Origin: Pirellulaceae bacterium
Lineage (GTDB): Bacteria > Planctomycetota > Planctomycetia > Pirellulales > Pirellulaceae
Direction of reading: 5' to 3'
Assembly (NCBI GenBank): GCA_020852965.1
Contig: JADYZV010000094.1
Span: forward strand, 1-64,000
Length of the DNA: 64,000 nucleotides
A model generated the notes under the pieces. It saw only the letters and a list, made by a program, of their open reading frames with translations. It did not search any database and was not told where the DNA came from. The translations under genes were made by a program, and so were the position numbers. Below, piece by piece: positions 8,644 to 17,926 of the stretch. How positions within the stretch are numbered: position 1 is the stretch's first letter; the number at the start of each line of letters is the position of its first letter.

Positions 8644-10968
8644 ATGATAGCTAGAATTGCCAGCACAATTGCGATTCTAACGTTTGCAGCAGCGCCGTCC
8701 GCCTGCTGGGGACAAGACCTCAGCCCACAACAGGTCGAACAGGGCATAGTGCAAGCGACCCGTTTCCTAATATCCAACCAGCTTGCCGATGGAGGTTGGC
8801 CGGAATTCAACGCCATTTATCCCGATGGCGTTAGCGCTTTGGTGACTTTGGCACTACTCAATAGTGGTGCGAGTCCCGATCAGCCGGAGGTTGCAAGGGC
8901 TCTACAATTCCTAGGTCGTCGCGAATTGGAAAAGACCTACACCGTATCTTTGCAGACCATGGTATTTTGCGCGGCGAACCCGAACAAATACGCCAGTCAG
9001 ATCCGTCGCAACGCCGAGTGGTTGGGCCGAGCCCAGTTGGCCAACGGCGGTTGGAGCTATGACCAAGGGGGTGGTGGAGGTGATCCATCCAACGGTCAAT
9101 TCGCGCTACTGGCCTTGCATGAGGCCCAACGTTCAGGGGTGGCCAACTTTCCTGCCGACACATGGCGGATGATTTTCGGACGCGCTCGCCAATACTGGAG
9201 TACTTTGCAAAACCGCGATGGCAGCTTCCCCTACGATTCGGATGGACCGGGACGCGGCAGTATGACCTGCGCGGGTATCGCTTCGCTGGTGATCGTCGGC
9301 GACCAGCTCGATGGGCTCGAGCCGACTGCGCTCGACTCAATTCAATGTTGCGGCGGAGGGTTCAGCGAACAGGATCGCATTGCCGCCGGTTTGAAATGGC
9401 TAGGGGACAACTTCTCCGTGGCAAGCAATCCTGGCTATCAAGGGCAACATCTGTACTATATCTATGCTTTGGAACGCGTAGGGCGCTTGACCGGTCGCCG
9501 CTTTATCGGTGACACCGATTGGTATCGGCAAGGCTCATTGCAACTACTGAATTTGCAAGACAATGTTACCGGCCGTATCGTGGGGAAATCAAACGCTTAC
9601 CACGGCAACGAGTTCACAGAAACGGCTTTCGCCCTGTTGTTCCTTTCAAAAGGGAAACGACAAACGGTTATTAATCGATTGCAATTCGGCGAGGATCAAG
9701 ATTGGCGAAATCATCCAGCAGCCGTTCAACACCTGACCACCTATATCGAACAGGCTTGGAAGCGAGATCTTTCGTGGCAAAACATCGAACTGAGCAAAGC
9801 CAAAGTCGCAGATCTGCTCGAATCCCCAGTGCTATTCATCAGCGGTAGTCGCGCACCGAATTTGACCACGGGCCAAAAACAACTCCTCAAGGAGTACGTC
9901 GAACAGGGTGGCTTCATATTTGCCGAAGCCTGCAATGGCAATGGATGCGATGGCCTGGATTTCGAAAGGTTCTTCCAAGCACTTGTTGTCGAGCTGTTCG
10001 GGCAACCCTTGGAAAAGATCTCACCCGATCACCCGATATGGTTTGCAGAAAGCCGCGTCACTCCGCAAGATTTGCCATCCGACGCCTGGCTGTACGGCGT
10101 GCAAACCTGCTGCCGCTTGGGAGTCGTCTATTCGCCAATCAGTCTATCCTGCCGGTGGCAATTGAACCAACCGTACGGCATCAAACCCGAGTTCACGGCC
10201 GCTGTACAAAAAGACCTGGATGCGTCGACCAAGATTGGCATCAATGTTGTTTCCTACGCCACGGGCCGCGAGCTAAAGCAGAAGCTCGATTCGGTCACCG
10301 TACTCGAAGAGGTCCGCAACCAGCTTCCGACCGATCGCGGTTTGTTTGTACTCCCCAAATTGCAACACAACGCCGGTGCGGACGACGCTGCCCGAGCCAT
10401 CCCCAACCTGATGCAGTGGCTCGACAAAGAGAGCCCCTTTCAGCTTAGTGGCGAACGGCGGATGATCGACATCGATCCCGAGAGCCTAGCACAATACCCG
10501 ATGGTTTTCATGCATGGTCGTGGAGAATTGCGATTGAGCGAGCTACAACGTGTAGCGCTACGCAACTATTTTAAGAATGGCGGTTTCTTATTTGCCGACG
10601 CGATCTGCGCCGACGAGGCCTTTGCCAGCAGCTTCCGTCGCGAGATGGCTCTAATACTCGGCGAGCCGTTCGAAACACTTCCCGCAACACACCCATTACT
10701 GACTCGCAACTTTTACGGCTTTGATATTCGCCAAGTCAACGTGATCGATCCCGATTTGTCTGGCGATAGTATCGTAGCCGCTCAGCGCCGTATCGCACCT
10801 CGCTTGGAAGTGGGCAGAGTCAACAATCGCATCGCCGTGGTCTTTTCGCCTCTCGATATCAGTTGCGCGCTGGAGAGTCGCCATTCGCTTCAGTGTCACG
10901 GTTACGTGCGCGAAGACGCTGCTCGCATCGGTATTAATATAATTCTATTTGCGCTACAGCAAGAATAA
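8644..10968 (+). CDS. secreted terpenoid-cyclase-like protein with two DUF4159 domains
   Basis: The start at 8644 is chosen because AGGAAA lies 7 bases before it and the product then opens with a clean signal peptide cut near ACWGQ; an in-frame ATG at 8623 is possible. Residues about 20-360 form an alpha/alpha toroid like prenyltransferases and squalene cyclases, with repeats such as QLADGGWPEF, LANGGWSYD and NRDGSFPYD. The acidic DxDD of true cyclases is not seen, so it is unlikely to cyclise terpenes. Two DUF4159 domains follow (about 395-530 and 600-770), each with a YVEQGGFIFAEA- or YFKNGGFLFADA-type core. DUF4159 proteins accompany MoxR/DUF58/BatA operons, which here diverge immediately upstream, so a role in the same envelope system is likely. 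Confidence 0.87.
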   Translation: MIARIASTIAILTFAAAPSACWGQDLSPQQVEQGIVQATRFLISNQLADGGWPEFNAIYPDGVSALVTLALLNSGASPDQPEVARALQFLGRRELEKTYTVSLQTMVFCAANPNKYASQIRRNAEWLGRAQLANGGWSYDQGGGGGDPSNGQFALLALHEAQRSGVANFPADTWRMIFGRARQYWSTLQNRDGSFPYDSDGPGRGSMTCAGIASLVIVGDQLDGLEPTALDSIQCCGGGFSEQDRIAAGLKWLGDNFSVASNPGYQGQHLYYIYALERVGRLTGRRFIGDTDWYRQGSLQLLNLQDNVTGRIVGKSNAYHGNEFTETAFALLFLSKGKRQTVINRLQFGEDQDWRNHPAAVQHLTTYIEQAWKRDLSWQNIELSKAKVADLLESPVLFISGSRAPNLTTGQKQLLKEYVEQGGFIFAEACNGNGCDGLDFERFFQALVVELFGQPLEKISPDHPIWFAESRVTPQDLPSDAWLYGVQTCCRLGVVYSPISLSCRWQLNQPYGIKPEFTAAVQKDLDASTKIGINVVSYATGRELKQKLDSVTVLEEVRNQLPTDRGLFVLPKLQHNAGADDAARAIPNLMQWLDKESPFQLSGERRMIDIDPESLAQYPMVFMHGRGELRLSELQRVALRNYFKNGGFLFADAICADEAFASSFRREMALILGEPFETLPATHPLLTRNFYGFDIRQVNVIDPDLSGDSIVAAQRRIAPRLEVGRVNNRIAVVFSPLDISCALESRHSLQCHGYVREDAARIGINIILFALQQE

Positions 10969-10975
10969 GCTATCT

Positions 10976-11374
10976 ATGATCGTCGCTCGCTTCCATGACC
11001 AGCTCGCACAATTTGCTCCCTACGCACAGCTCCACACTCGGCTGGCATGGGTGCTGTGTGCCTTGCCCGAGTCGGTGCAGTGTGACTTCATGGAAGATAC
11101 CACCTTCCGCATTACCCTTGAGGACTATACACCCGAGACGGGCTGGAAGCTCTTCATGGCTTGTCCCACTTCAGGCGGTATGGTCAGCCGCTGCGTAGTG
11201 CTCCGGAGCAAACTCAATGATACCTCGGTTGGCTTTACCGACTATGTCATCGCACATGAGTTCGCCCACGCGTTTTTGCGCAACGGTGGTTGGGGCGAGA
11301 TCACCGACATCGAACTGGCCGCCGATGCGCTGGCGGCTAGCTGGGGATTCTCGCGACCAAATGCGCCGTGCTGA
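10976..11374 (+). CDS. small putative HExxH metallopeptidase
   Basis: A 132-residue protein starting 7 bases after the DUF4159 gene and read with it. VIAHEFAHAFL gives an HExxH motif (His94, Glu95, His98), and IELAADALAASWGF about 15 residues later supplies a plausible third ligand (Glu113), the layout of small zincin-like proteins. There is no signal peptide, so it is probably cytosolic. The N-terminal 80 residues are not recognised. Substrate unknown. A short hydrolase in this operon could process a partner, but its position is the only hint. The ATG at 10976 is preferred to an upstream in-frame ATG at 10949, which lies inside the previous gene. Confidence 0.68.
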   Translation: MIVARFHDQLAQFAPYAQLHTRLAWVLCALPESVQCDFMEDTTFRITLEDYTPETGWKLFMACPTSGGMVSRCVVLRSKLNDTSVGFTDYVIAHEFAHAFLRNGGWGEITDIELAADALAASWGFSRPNAPC

Positions 11375-11504
11375 GTGAGAGTGATACTTGTTGATACGTG
11401 GCGTTTGGTGTTGGTGTTTGACGCTTCAATCTGCCTAACAGCGAGGCCTAGTATTGAGCCTACCAATAAAAGTAACCGTCTACGAACTTGGAGGATTGGG
11501 AGTT

Positions 11505-11766
11505 GTTTAACCACGAAACACACGAAGGACACGAAAGTAATCTCTGCCGCTGTTCTTGGCAGTCTAGCAACGCGGTAATGAGCAATGCTGAAATACTGTT
11601 CAAAGACGAAAGTTGCAAAATCTTGGGAGCGATGTTCGAGGTCAACAAAGAACAACATGCACGAATCGTCCACTAAAAGTTTTTGAGGATGAAATCGCGG
11701 GTGTACTAAACAATTAAAGAAGAGTAGATCCAGTTTTTCGTGTTCTTCGTGTTTTTCGTGGTCAAC
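11505..11766. repeat. inverted pair of CACGAA-rich repeats
   Basis: The left copy (11505-11536, GTTTAACCACGAAACACACG and onwards) and right copy (11737-11766) are imperfect inverse complements, about 30 bases each, 200 bases apart. They lie in the gap (11375-11804) between the HExxH gene and the convergent Hint gene. No gene is seen between them. Such CACGAA-rich motifs look like dispersed intergenic repeats; a hairpin across 200 bases would be weak. Confidence 0.6.
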
Positions 11767-11804
11767 AAACGAACTAACGGGTGAACGGTTGTGAATAAAG
11801 ACTG

Positions 11805-13646
11805 CTATTGGGTAAGCACGATTTGGCCGTAGCCGGGAACGGCGCGCAAGGTAGGCTGTAGTTCGGAGTTGTCGTAGCTGAGCACCCGCTCAGGACCGAC
11901 GAAATAAGTATGGAACCCGTCGACCACCAGATTGTACGTCTCTTGTTCGAGCGGATCTGCAATCATGCTTACGATTCGGGTGGTCCCGCTGGCGTTATGC
12001 AGCAACATGTCGGGTTGCAGTTCTTTGGTCATCAACCAGCCCTTGCCCGATACAAACCAGCGATGGCCAGCAGTGGCTTGTATTTCACCCGCTTCGGTTA
12101 CCATGCGCAATGTCGACAGTGGAGGGCGGATCGTGGTTTTTATAACCGGCTTGAGACACAACTCGCCCGATTCGACGTTCTGCGATAAGACCAAATCACC
12201 GACTTGGATCGATTCGATTGGTCGCAATCCACTTTGGGTTTGCACGAGCGTTCCGTAGACTAGGCATTCGTGTACTCTAAACTGTCCGAGGAGAGCGTAA
12301 TTGACTTGCACTCGTGCTTGGTCAACCAGTTGGTAGTTCGATTCACGTAGCGGCTTGCGTGCCAAGGTCTGACCATTGGATTCGCGCCACCAAGCCCACC
12401 AAGCCGCAGGTGTTTCCGCCAAGCCTTGACCCGTTGTTTTGGCTAGCAGGCGATAGACCTTTTGACTCGACTGTTTAAGTTCTGCATTGGATTGTTGTAA
12501 CCTCTGCTCGAACTGCTTTTGCGCTTCGAGAGCATCCTGCGAAGCTGCGATCTCATCGGCGGAAATCTGAGACGGAGCCGACATGCCGGCCGCCAATGCA
12601 CCCGGTTGAGTTTCAATACCCGGCCTCTGCATCAGTGGCCCGCGCCCAGTTACGTTTTGAATCTGGCTAACGGGCGCATTGATACGCACCAAACGTTGCA
12701 GGTATACGGCTTGCTTTTCGTTCATCGTCTCGCGAATCAATGCGCGATGAATCAGTAATTCTCCCTTCGCGTTAACTTGGTATTCCACCTCCGTCTGAGT
12801 TGGCTCCAGAAGCAAGCTAAGCAGTTCCGGAACGTACATCTCTTGAGGATAAGCCTTGACCTGTTTGATAGCCATTTCACCCGCAGGCTCCCCAGAACGC
12901 TCCATGGCGATCCGGCAACAGGCCAAGCAAGCAGCCTTCGACTGGATTCGTCCGATAGCTTGTACGAATGGCAATGCTTGGTCGTCAGCTAACTGTTGGC
13001 TAGTAATCTCCAGCGACGAGATCGCCGCCGGATCATCGATCTTGTCGAGCGCAGCCAATCCGCGTTTGGTCCTCTCGGTAGAAGTGCTGACAATGTTTTC
13101 GACAATTTTCTGCAGGCGTGGAATCCATTTCGTCCACTCGGCTTCGATGCGCTGGGAAGCGTCCGCTACCCGTTCTCGTTCCTCGAGCGAGAACCACTGG
13201 CCATCGATCCAGGCATCCTTTAATGCCATGCGAGCTTGAACGTCGTTGGGCGAGAATGCCAGGACTGCGTGCCAATGAGCCGTGGCCTGCGCATCTAATT
13301 TTTGAGACTGGCACCAAAGTGCTAAGCGGCGATGGTTTTCTACGTCGGCCTGCATCTCCGAACGAAGCTGGCGGTAGCGTTGCAATTGCAGCGGTTCCAC
13401 TGCCTCATCCAGGTCTTCGAAATTGAGCCACTTCCCCCGATGTTCGAATTGACCGACATGCCAGCGAGCTGTCGGCCCGAGCCCATCGACTTCACCCAGA
13501 CTGGAGCGACGGTCTACAGCCGTACCGCCGGCTTCTGATTGCAGAACCTGCTGAAGTCGATCGGGACTCTCCTGCCGATTTGGCTCATTGGCTAACACGC
13601 AGGTGGTTCCCAAGACCAAGCACGAGCAAAACAATATCGCACGCAT
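11805..13646 (-). CDS. secreted protein with C-terminal Hint (intein-fold) domain
   Basis: 613 residues. A signal peptide (1-19, cut at VLANE) is followed by about 430 mostly helical residues with no recognised domain. A Hint domain starts at Cys461 (ECLVYGTLVQ), with the GD motif IESIQVGDLVLS, block B TAGH ending at His528, and the block F/G region YNLVVDGFHTYFVG then YDN at Asn593, followed by Ser594 and a 19-residue remainder. The key splicing or cleavage residues (Cys1, block-B Thr/His, terminal Asn, following Ser) are present, but the usual penultimate His is Asp592. The layout resembles pre-toxin HINT modules, yet no toxin domain follows: only a 20-residue tail could be released. Function unknown. 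It stands alone, divergent from the gene at 13891. Confidence 0.78.
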   Translation of the reverse strand: MRAILFCSCLVLGTTCVLANEPNRQESPDRLQQVLQSEAGGTAVDRRSSLGEVDGLGPTARWHVGQFEHRGKWLNFEDLDEAVEPLQLQRYRQLRSEMQADVENHRRLALWCQSQKLDAQATAHWHAVLAFSPNDVQARMALKDAWIDGQWFSLEERERVADASQRIEAEWTKWIPRLQKIVENIVSTSTERTKRGLAALDKIDDPAAISSLEITSQQLADDQALPFVQAIGRIQSKAACLACCRIAMERSGEPAGEMAIKQVKAYPQEMYVPELLSLLLEPTQTEVEYQVNAKGELLIHRALIRETMNEKQAVYLQRLVRINAPVSQIQNVTGRGPLMQRPGIETQPGALAAGMSAPSQISADEIAASQDALEAQKQFEQRLQQSNAELKQSSQKVYRLLAKTTGQGLAETPAAWWAWWRESNGQTLARKPLRESNYQLVDQARVQVNYALLGQFRVHECLVYGTLVQTQSGLRPIESIQVGDLVLSQNVESGELCLKPVIKTTIRPPLSTLRMVTEAGEIQATAGHRWFVSGKGWLMTKELQPDMLLHNASGTTRIVSMIADPLEQETYNLVVDGFHTYFVGPERVLSYDNSELQPTLRAVPGYGQIVLTQ

Positions 13647-13735
13647 GCTGCTATCCTTTAAGATAAGCCATTGTCGAACCTGAAAATTGCGAGCCGAATT
13701 GAATTCTATGCTCCGCTCGCCTACGATGCAAGTTA

Positions 13736-13867
13736 GTCGCCGACCGCTCCGCCGGTCAGTTGCTCAAGTTAGTCGCCGCGATCAGTTGCTTGCGAGTCTC
13801 ACGGATAAACGAACACGTTGACGCTGCCCATGCACCAAGAGCATTGATCGGCGGAGCGATCAGCGAC
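13736..13867. repeat. imperfect inverted repeat with 22-base arms
   Basis: Left arm 13736-13757 (GTCGCCGACCGCTCCGCCGG and onwards) pairs with 13846-13867 at 19 of 22 positions. A partial direct copy of the left arm follows at about 13768. It fills the gap between two divergent secreted-protein genes, where their promoters must also lie. Possibly a miniature element. Confidence 0.55.
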
Positions 13868-13890
13868 TATCGCGTAAACTGCTACAATTA

Positions 13891-15270
13891 ATGATGCCTA
13901 GAAAGTCAAAATTGATGCAAACGATGGCCGCTACGTGGAGCATAATAGCGATGCAAAGTGTGATTTCGCGACCCAAATTCGTATGTTTATGGCTGATAGC
14001 GGCGTTGGCGATGCCCACGGCTCAGCTCGCTGCCCAAAGCAAAGGCAGCCAGTCATTCGCGAGCATTATGTCGTATGCAACCACGTTTGAAGAACTTCAG
14101 CGCGATTCCGAAGAGCTGCTAGCTACTCAGCGTCGGCTGATCCAACAACGCGACGATGCCCACGCACGCTTACAGCAGAGCGAGAAAGACCTAGGGCAGG
14201 TCAAGTCCGCTGAAGTCATGGGTGCCATGCGGTTGTGGGAAGCCAACATGCAACTGCAGCTTCTCCAGCTTGATTTTGCTGTACTGTCCAGTCAATCCAC
14301 CCTGCGTGATTCAGCTTCGTCAGATCCACTGCTACAGAACAGACGGCCATCCTCGACGGGTACAATAGAATCGGGGCGAGTTCTTTCTGGCAATATTCAA
14401 CAGCAACAATTTCGAACAGTGCAGTCGATCAACCTGGGGGAACAGTTCAAACAGCTCGATTTGGCGAGCCGGTTGGTCGTCGAACGTCGTCAGAAGATAC
14501 TCAACGGTCTTGAGGAAACGAACCGCCAAGCTCAGCAGTGGTTTGTCGACCAACGCAAGCTATACGATCGCTATCTTGATCAAGCGGATATCGCGGGTGT
14601 ACGAAGTCAAGTTCAGCTTAAATCGGCACTACGTGAACTCGAACGAGCCGACCCCGATAACCTGAGCGCACGAGTCGTGCGAGCCATTACGCTGGTCCGA
14701 CTCGAGCGGCTCGACGAAGCTGAACCACTCATGGAGGAGCTTGTCCGGTCGCCGACGATTGCGCGGCCTGTAGCCATAGCCCTGAAAGCAGAGGTGCTCG
14801 CGCGTCGTGGAGAGACGAAGGAAGCTCAAAAGCAACTGAAGGAACTTCTCAAGCTAAAAGAGATTCCCTCACAGGCGATTTGGCTTCACGCGCAAGTAGC
14901 GCAGCTCTTAAATGACCCCAGCCAGGCGGTCAGACAGTGGAATTCTCTGCTGCAAAGCGGTTCGAATGAAGTCGCCGCGCACCGAGGACTCGCACTGTGC
15001 TATTGTACATTTCGGCAGCGTTCCTCCAACCAAAAGCGTGTGTACCGCGAAGCCCTGGAACACGCCGAACTTGCCAATCGATTGACTGGTGACAGCGATT
15101 GGAGTTGCCAGATTGCATTGGCTCTGGCCACCGCCATTAGCGGTGACCTAGATCAAGCCGCTACGCTCGCCGAAACGGCTGCAGATAGCGCATTGTTGGA
15201 AAAGCAAACGCTGTGTCTCGCCTTCGCCCAAGAGCTGCGGGATGGGAGCATTCCCGTGTGGGAATTCTAA
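13891..15270 (+). CDS. secreted TPR-like repeat protein
   Basis: 459 residues in the longest frame. Several in-frame ATGs lie near the start; the one at codon 21 (13951) gives the best signal peptide, ending ALAMPTAQLAAQ. A coiled-coil-like segment (about 60-130, rich in Q, E and R) and a central region follow. From about 240 to 440 there are helical-hairpin repeats typical of tetratricopeptides (RAITLVRLERLDEAEPLMEE, AEVLARRGETKEAQKQLKEL, AALAETAADSALLEKQ-type). These usually serve as protein-binding scaffolds. No enzymatic motif is seen. It diverges from the Hint protein gene; both are secreted, but no other link shows. Family A repeats directly after the stop probably end transcription. 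Confidence 0.72.
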   Translation: MMPRKSKLMQTMAATWSIIAMQSVISRPKFVCLWLIAALAMPTAQLAAQSKGSQSFASIMSYATTFEELQRDSEELLATQRRLIQQRDDAHARLQQSEKDLGQVKSAEVMGAMRLWEANMQLQLLQLDFAVLSSQSTLRDSASSDPLLQNRRPSSTGTIESGRVLSGNIQQQQFRTVQSINLGEQFKQLDLASRLVVERRQKILNGLEETNRQAQQWFVDQRKLYDRYLDQADIAGVRSQVQLKSALRELERADPDNLSARVVRAITLVRLERLDEAEPLMEELVRSPTIARPVAIALKAEVLARRGETKEAQKQLKELLKLKEIPSQAIWLHAQVAQLLNDPSQAVRQWNSLLQSGSNEVAAHRGLALCYCTFRQRSSNQKRVYREALEHAELANRLTGDSDWSCQIALALATAISGDLDQAATLAETAADSALLEKQTLCLAFAQELRDGSIPVWEF

Positions 15271-15272
15271 GG

Positions 15273-15362
15273 CAGTGGACGAGGTTACGAGTCCTCAACC
15301 GATAGAGAATCTACAGGACTCGCAACCTCGTCCATTACAGGACTCGTAACCTCGTCCACTAC
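15273..15362. repeat. family A palindrome, three arms
   Basis: One forward arm (15273-15294) and two inverted arms (15316-15338 and 15340-15362, both reading GGACTCG-AACCTCGTCCA). It starts 3 bases after the stop of the TPR-like gene and lies between convergent genes, a position suited to a two-way transcription end. Confidence 0.85.
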
Positions 15363-15447
15363 CCGAAAATAGAAGCTCGAATGCAACAACGCGATGACCG
15401 GTGGGGCATCGCGCTGGAGTTGAGTTTATATTCGGTGGCTGGCAGCC

Positions 15448-15891
15448 TTAGAACACGTCCAAGATGAAATGGTGTCCCCAATGGTAGCGCCGCGAACTGG
15501 GGTAGAAATTTTGCCAGTGGCGGTTGTAGACTGGGATTTGCATCTCGGGTGGATAGCGATTGTACATGCTATCGCTGCTTTGATAGTATTCGCTGCCACG
15601 ATAGTTCTGTGGATAGAACACGTAGGGATAGTGGTAGAAACGATCGCAATCGCGGCTTCCTCCAGTACCTCCCCAAGTCTGTCCGTAGGCCATGGCTTGC
15701 GGCGTTTGCATGAAGCCGCCGCTAGCGGATGCAACGGACGAGTAGTTGGTGGTGTAGGCGGCCAGTTCGGCTTTGACGCCACTGGCCTGAGTCACGGCGG
15801 ACTCACCGTTGTCTTCGGCCCGAGCCAAACTGCCGAGGGCGCAAGCGCCAACCATCGCGATCGAAAGAGAAATCTTGCGAAACATTTTCAA
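15448..15891 (-). CDS. small secreted aromatic-rich protein of unknown function
   Basis: 147 residues. A strong ribosome site (AGGGGG) lies about 8 bases before the ATG. A signal peptide spans residues 1-25, cut after SLARA. The mature part has a short linker and then a Tyr/His/Arg/Pro-rich C-terminal half (YHYPYVFYPQNYRGSEYY, RHWQNFYPSSRRYHWGHH). Such composition is seen in small secreted planctomycete proteins of unknown role and may favour wall or metal binding. No catalytic motif. It is a single gene between repeat-rich gaps. Confidence 0.7.
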   Translation of the reverse strand: MKMFRKISLSIAMVGACALGSLARAEDNGESAVTQASGVKAELAAYTTNYSSVASASGGFMQTPQAMAYGQTWGGTGGSRDCDRFYHYPYVFYPQNYRGSEYYQSSDSMYNRYPPEMQIPVYNRHWQNFYPSSRRYHWGHHFILDVF

Positions 15892-16255
15892 AACCCCCTG
15901 GGACTTCGTTTGTCAGCAACCTGATTCACGGGCGGCGACTTGGTTTATTGTGCGTTGAGAAGGACTGTTCCAAGCGTCGACGGCGCTACCGACGACCAGC
16001 GGCGGCAGCTAGGTCGCATGACCGCTCGCAAGAAAGTCCTCCTCAGCAGTTCCAATCGGCCACAAGCAAAGGCAGAGTTGAAGGAATATCCAATACAACC
16101 TGCATTCTGCGAACACGCGATAAACTGCGCAGAGTTTGCGGGCCAATCCCCTTGAATTAATTAAGATAGCTGGCGCACTCCCTACCATCCGTGCTCCGGC
16201 CTTGCCATCCGTGCGAAAATTCTTGTCATTCGCTAGCATGGAAATTAACGCGACT
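15892..16255. other. intergenic region without a recognisable gene
   Basis: About 360 bases upstream of the small secreted protein and downstream of the sulfatase. Apart from a family C repeat (16185-16241) nothing recognisable is seen; short open frames here lack ribosome sites and protein-like composition. Confidence 0.5.
16185..16241. repeat. family C palindrome, degenerate copy
   Basis: Begins CCATCCGTGCTCCGGCCTTG and repeats CATCCGTGCGA, with a decayed inverted arm (GCTAGCATGG). It lies 15-70 bases after the stop of the sulfatase gene on the minus strand. Confidence 0.75.
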
Positions 16256-17722
16256 CTAACGCTTGGTATCTGGACAGCGTTCATCGAGCGATCGTTGAAG
16301 CTCATCACAAAGCTCTGGGAATTGCTGAGCAACATTCTCAGTCTCCCCCGGCTGCCGAGCGTGGTCGTATAGCTCGCGATGTCCATCGCGATGCACTATG
16401 AAACGATACCGATCGGTGCGCAGGCTGCGCGCCTGCTTGAAGTAAGAAACCGCCGTCTGCTCGGTGGCCAGTCCCCCTCGCAGTATTCCAGCTAGCGATT
16501 CACCCTGAACAAAGTCGGGCTGAGTCAGTCCAGCCAACTCGCAGAGCGTAGGAAAGATGTCGACCGATTCCACGATCGTATCGAACCTCTTCACTGAGTC
16601 GGGTGGGCTACCAGGCACATGGATCAACAAGGGTGAACGCAGCGATTCTTCGAACAGAGCGTGCTTGCCCCAAATAGCATGTTCTCCCAAGTGCCAACCG
16701 TGATCTCCCCACAGCACGACGATTGTATTGTCTTTGGCCCCTACGGCTTCGAGCTGTTCCAGGATACGTCCGACTTGGGCATCGGCGTAGGTAACACAAG
16801 CGGCGTAGTGCCTGCGAACATCGCTGGCGAATTGGGCGTCACGGTTCGGGTCTTGCCCCCAACGCTGGTACTGCATGAACTCGCCCGAGTTGTGCCAGGT
16901 GGTGTGGCCCGACGGCTTTTCGGGGTGCGCAATGGGGGGCAACGTCACATTGCGATAGGGCTGCATGTACTTGGCAGGCGCGCCAAAGGGGAGATGTGGC
17001 CGTAGAATTCCAACCGCAAGAAAAAACGGCTGTTGCGTGTCGGTCGTCAAACTGTCAAGCTGTCTTAGAGCTTCGTTGGTGGTCAGCCCGTCGGGATAGA
17101 TGTCGTCATCACCGGCGGTCGATTGAAAGAGATCCATTTCATTTGCTTGAGTGCGAATCTCACCATGAGCCAAGCCGTGCATGAAGCCGCGTGGGTGTTG
17201 CCAGTCGCCCGAAGGACAGATTTGTTCATCCCACGCCTGAGGCATTTCAACGATCGCTTCGTCATTCCAATCCTCGCCACCCAGCCCGCCGGGATGGTGC
17301 GAGACTTTGCCAACGGAAACCGTGCGGTAATTTTGCTGCCGAAACCACTCCGGCATGCTCGGAGCCTCCGTTTTCCCAGCCGTTATTCTGGCGGCCCGTT
17401 GAAAGAGGGCTTCATTCGAGCCCCCTCCGTAGCGTCCGGTCAGCATGGCATAGCGCGATGCGCCGCACGTCGGTGCTTGCACATAGTGTCGAACAAACAT
17501 CCCACTTTCATTCGCGAGCCGATCGATGTTCGGGGACCGAATGTAGTCGACTCCGTAACAGTTCAATTCGGGGCGCAGGTCGTCGATACAAATCAGCAGC
17601 ACATTAGGCCGCTCCGCACACACCGCTGGTCTCGCATCGAAATGACTGGAAACGAAGAGCACAAACAGCAGACAGAGTGCGCGGTACCCACGAATCAACG
17701 AGTGAATGTTGAAATTCTTCAT
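16256..17722 (-). CDS. secreted sulfatase (iduronate-2-sulfatase-like)
   Basis: 488 residues with a signal peptide (about 1-36). Asp47/Asp48 ([10 protein letters not shown]) supply calcium ligands, and Cys86 lies in CGASR, the C-x-[PA]-S-R signature whose Cys is converted to formylglycine by a dedicated maturase. The C-terminal half keeps [18 protein letters not shown], the metal and substrate region of the iduronate-2-sulfatase group. It hydrolyses sulfate esters, probably on algal or marine polysaccharides, outside the cytoplasm. It follows a second sulfatase gene on the same strand, 160 bases away, a typical planctomycete grouping. Length is normal. Confidence 0.93.
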   Translation of the reverse strand: MKNFNIHSLIRGYRALCLLFVLFVSSHFDARPAVCAERPNVLLICIDDLRPELNCYGVDYIRSPNIDRLANESGMFVRHYVQAPTCGASRYAMLTGRYGGGSNEALFQRAARITAGKTEAPSMPEWFRQQNYRTVSVGKVSHHPGGLGGEDWNDEAIVEMPQAWDEQICPSGDWQHPRGFMHGLAHGEIRTQANEMDLFQSTAGDDDIYPDGLTTNEALRQLDSLTTDTQQPFFLAVGILRPHLPFGAPAKYMQPYRNVTLPPIAHPEKPSGHTTWHNSGEFMQYQRWGQDPNRDAQFASDVRRHYAACVTYADAQVGRILEQLEAVGAKDNTIVVLWGDHGWHLGEHAIWGKHALFEESLRSPLLIHVPGSPPDSVKRFDTIVESVDIFPTLCELAGLTQPDFVQGESLAGILRGGLATEQTAVSYFKQARSLRTDRYRFIVHRDGHRELYDHARQPGETENVAQQFPELCDELQRSLDERCPDTKR

Positions 17723-17844
17723 GATGACATCTTTCGCGGTGTGCTAATGGTGTAGCCATTCACAAGTTTTGCAATCGCCCGTGCCATTTTGCGTCTGACA
17801 TTAATAAGAATGCTAGGAAACGAGCAATGTCGTCTTTTGTCCCT

Positions 17845-17926
17845 GCCATCCGTGCTCCGGCCTTGCCATCCGTGCGAGAACTCGTGTCAATCACTAGCAC
17901 GGATGGAAAGGCCGGAGCACGGATAG
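17845..17926. repeat. family C palindrome containing a gene's stop codon
   Basis: Arms 17848-17875 (ATCCGTGCTCCGGCCTTGCC and onwards) and 17897-17924 are almost perfect inverse complements with a 21-base loop. The minus-strand gene at 17887-20169 ends inside it: its last dozen codons and TGA (17887-17889) are element sequence. Confidence 0.92.

Noticed and set aside
11805-13646. Polymorphic toxin system
   Set aside because: The Hint domain fits, but no toxin domain or immunity gene is present.
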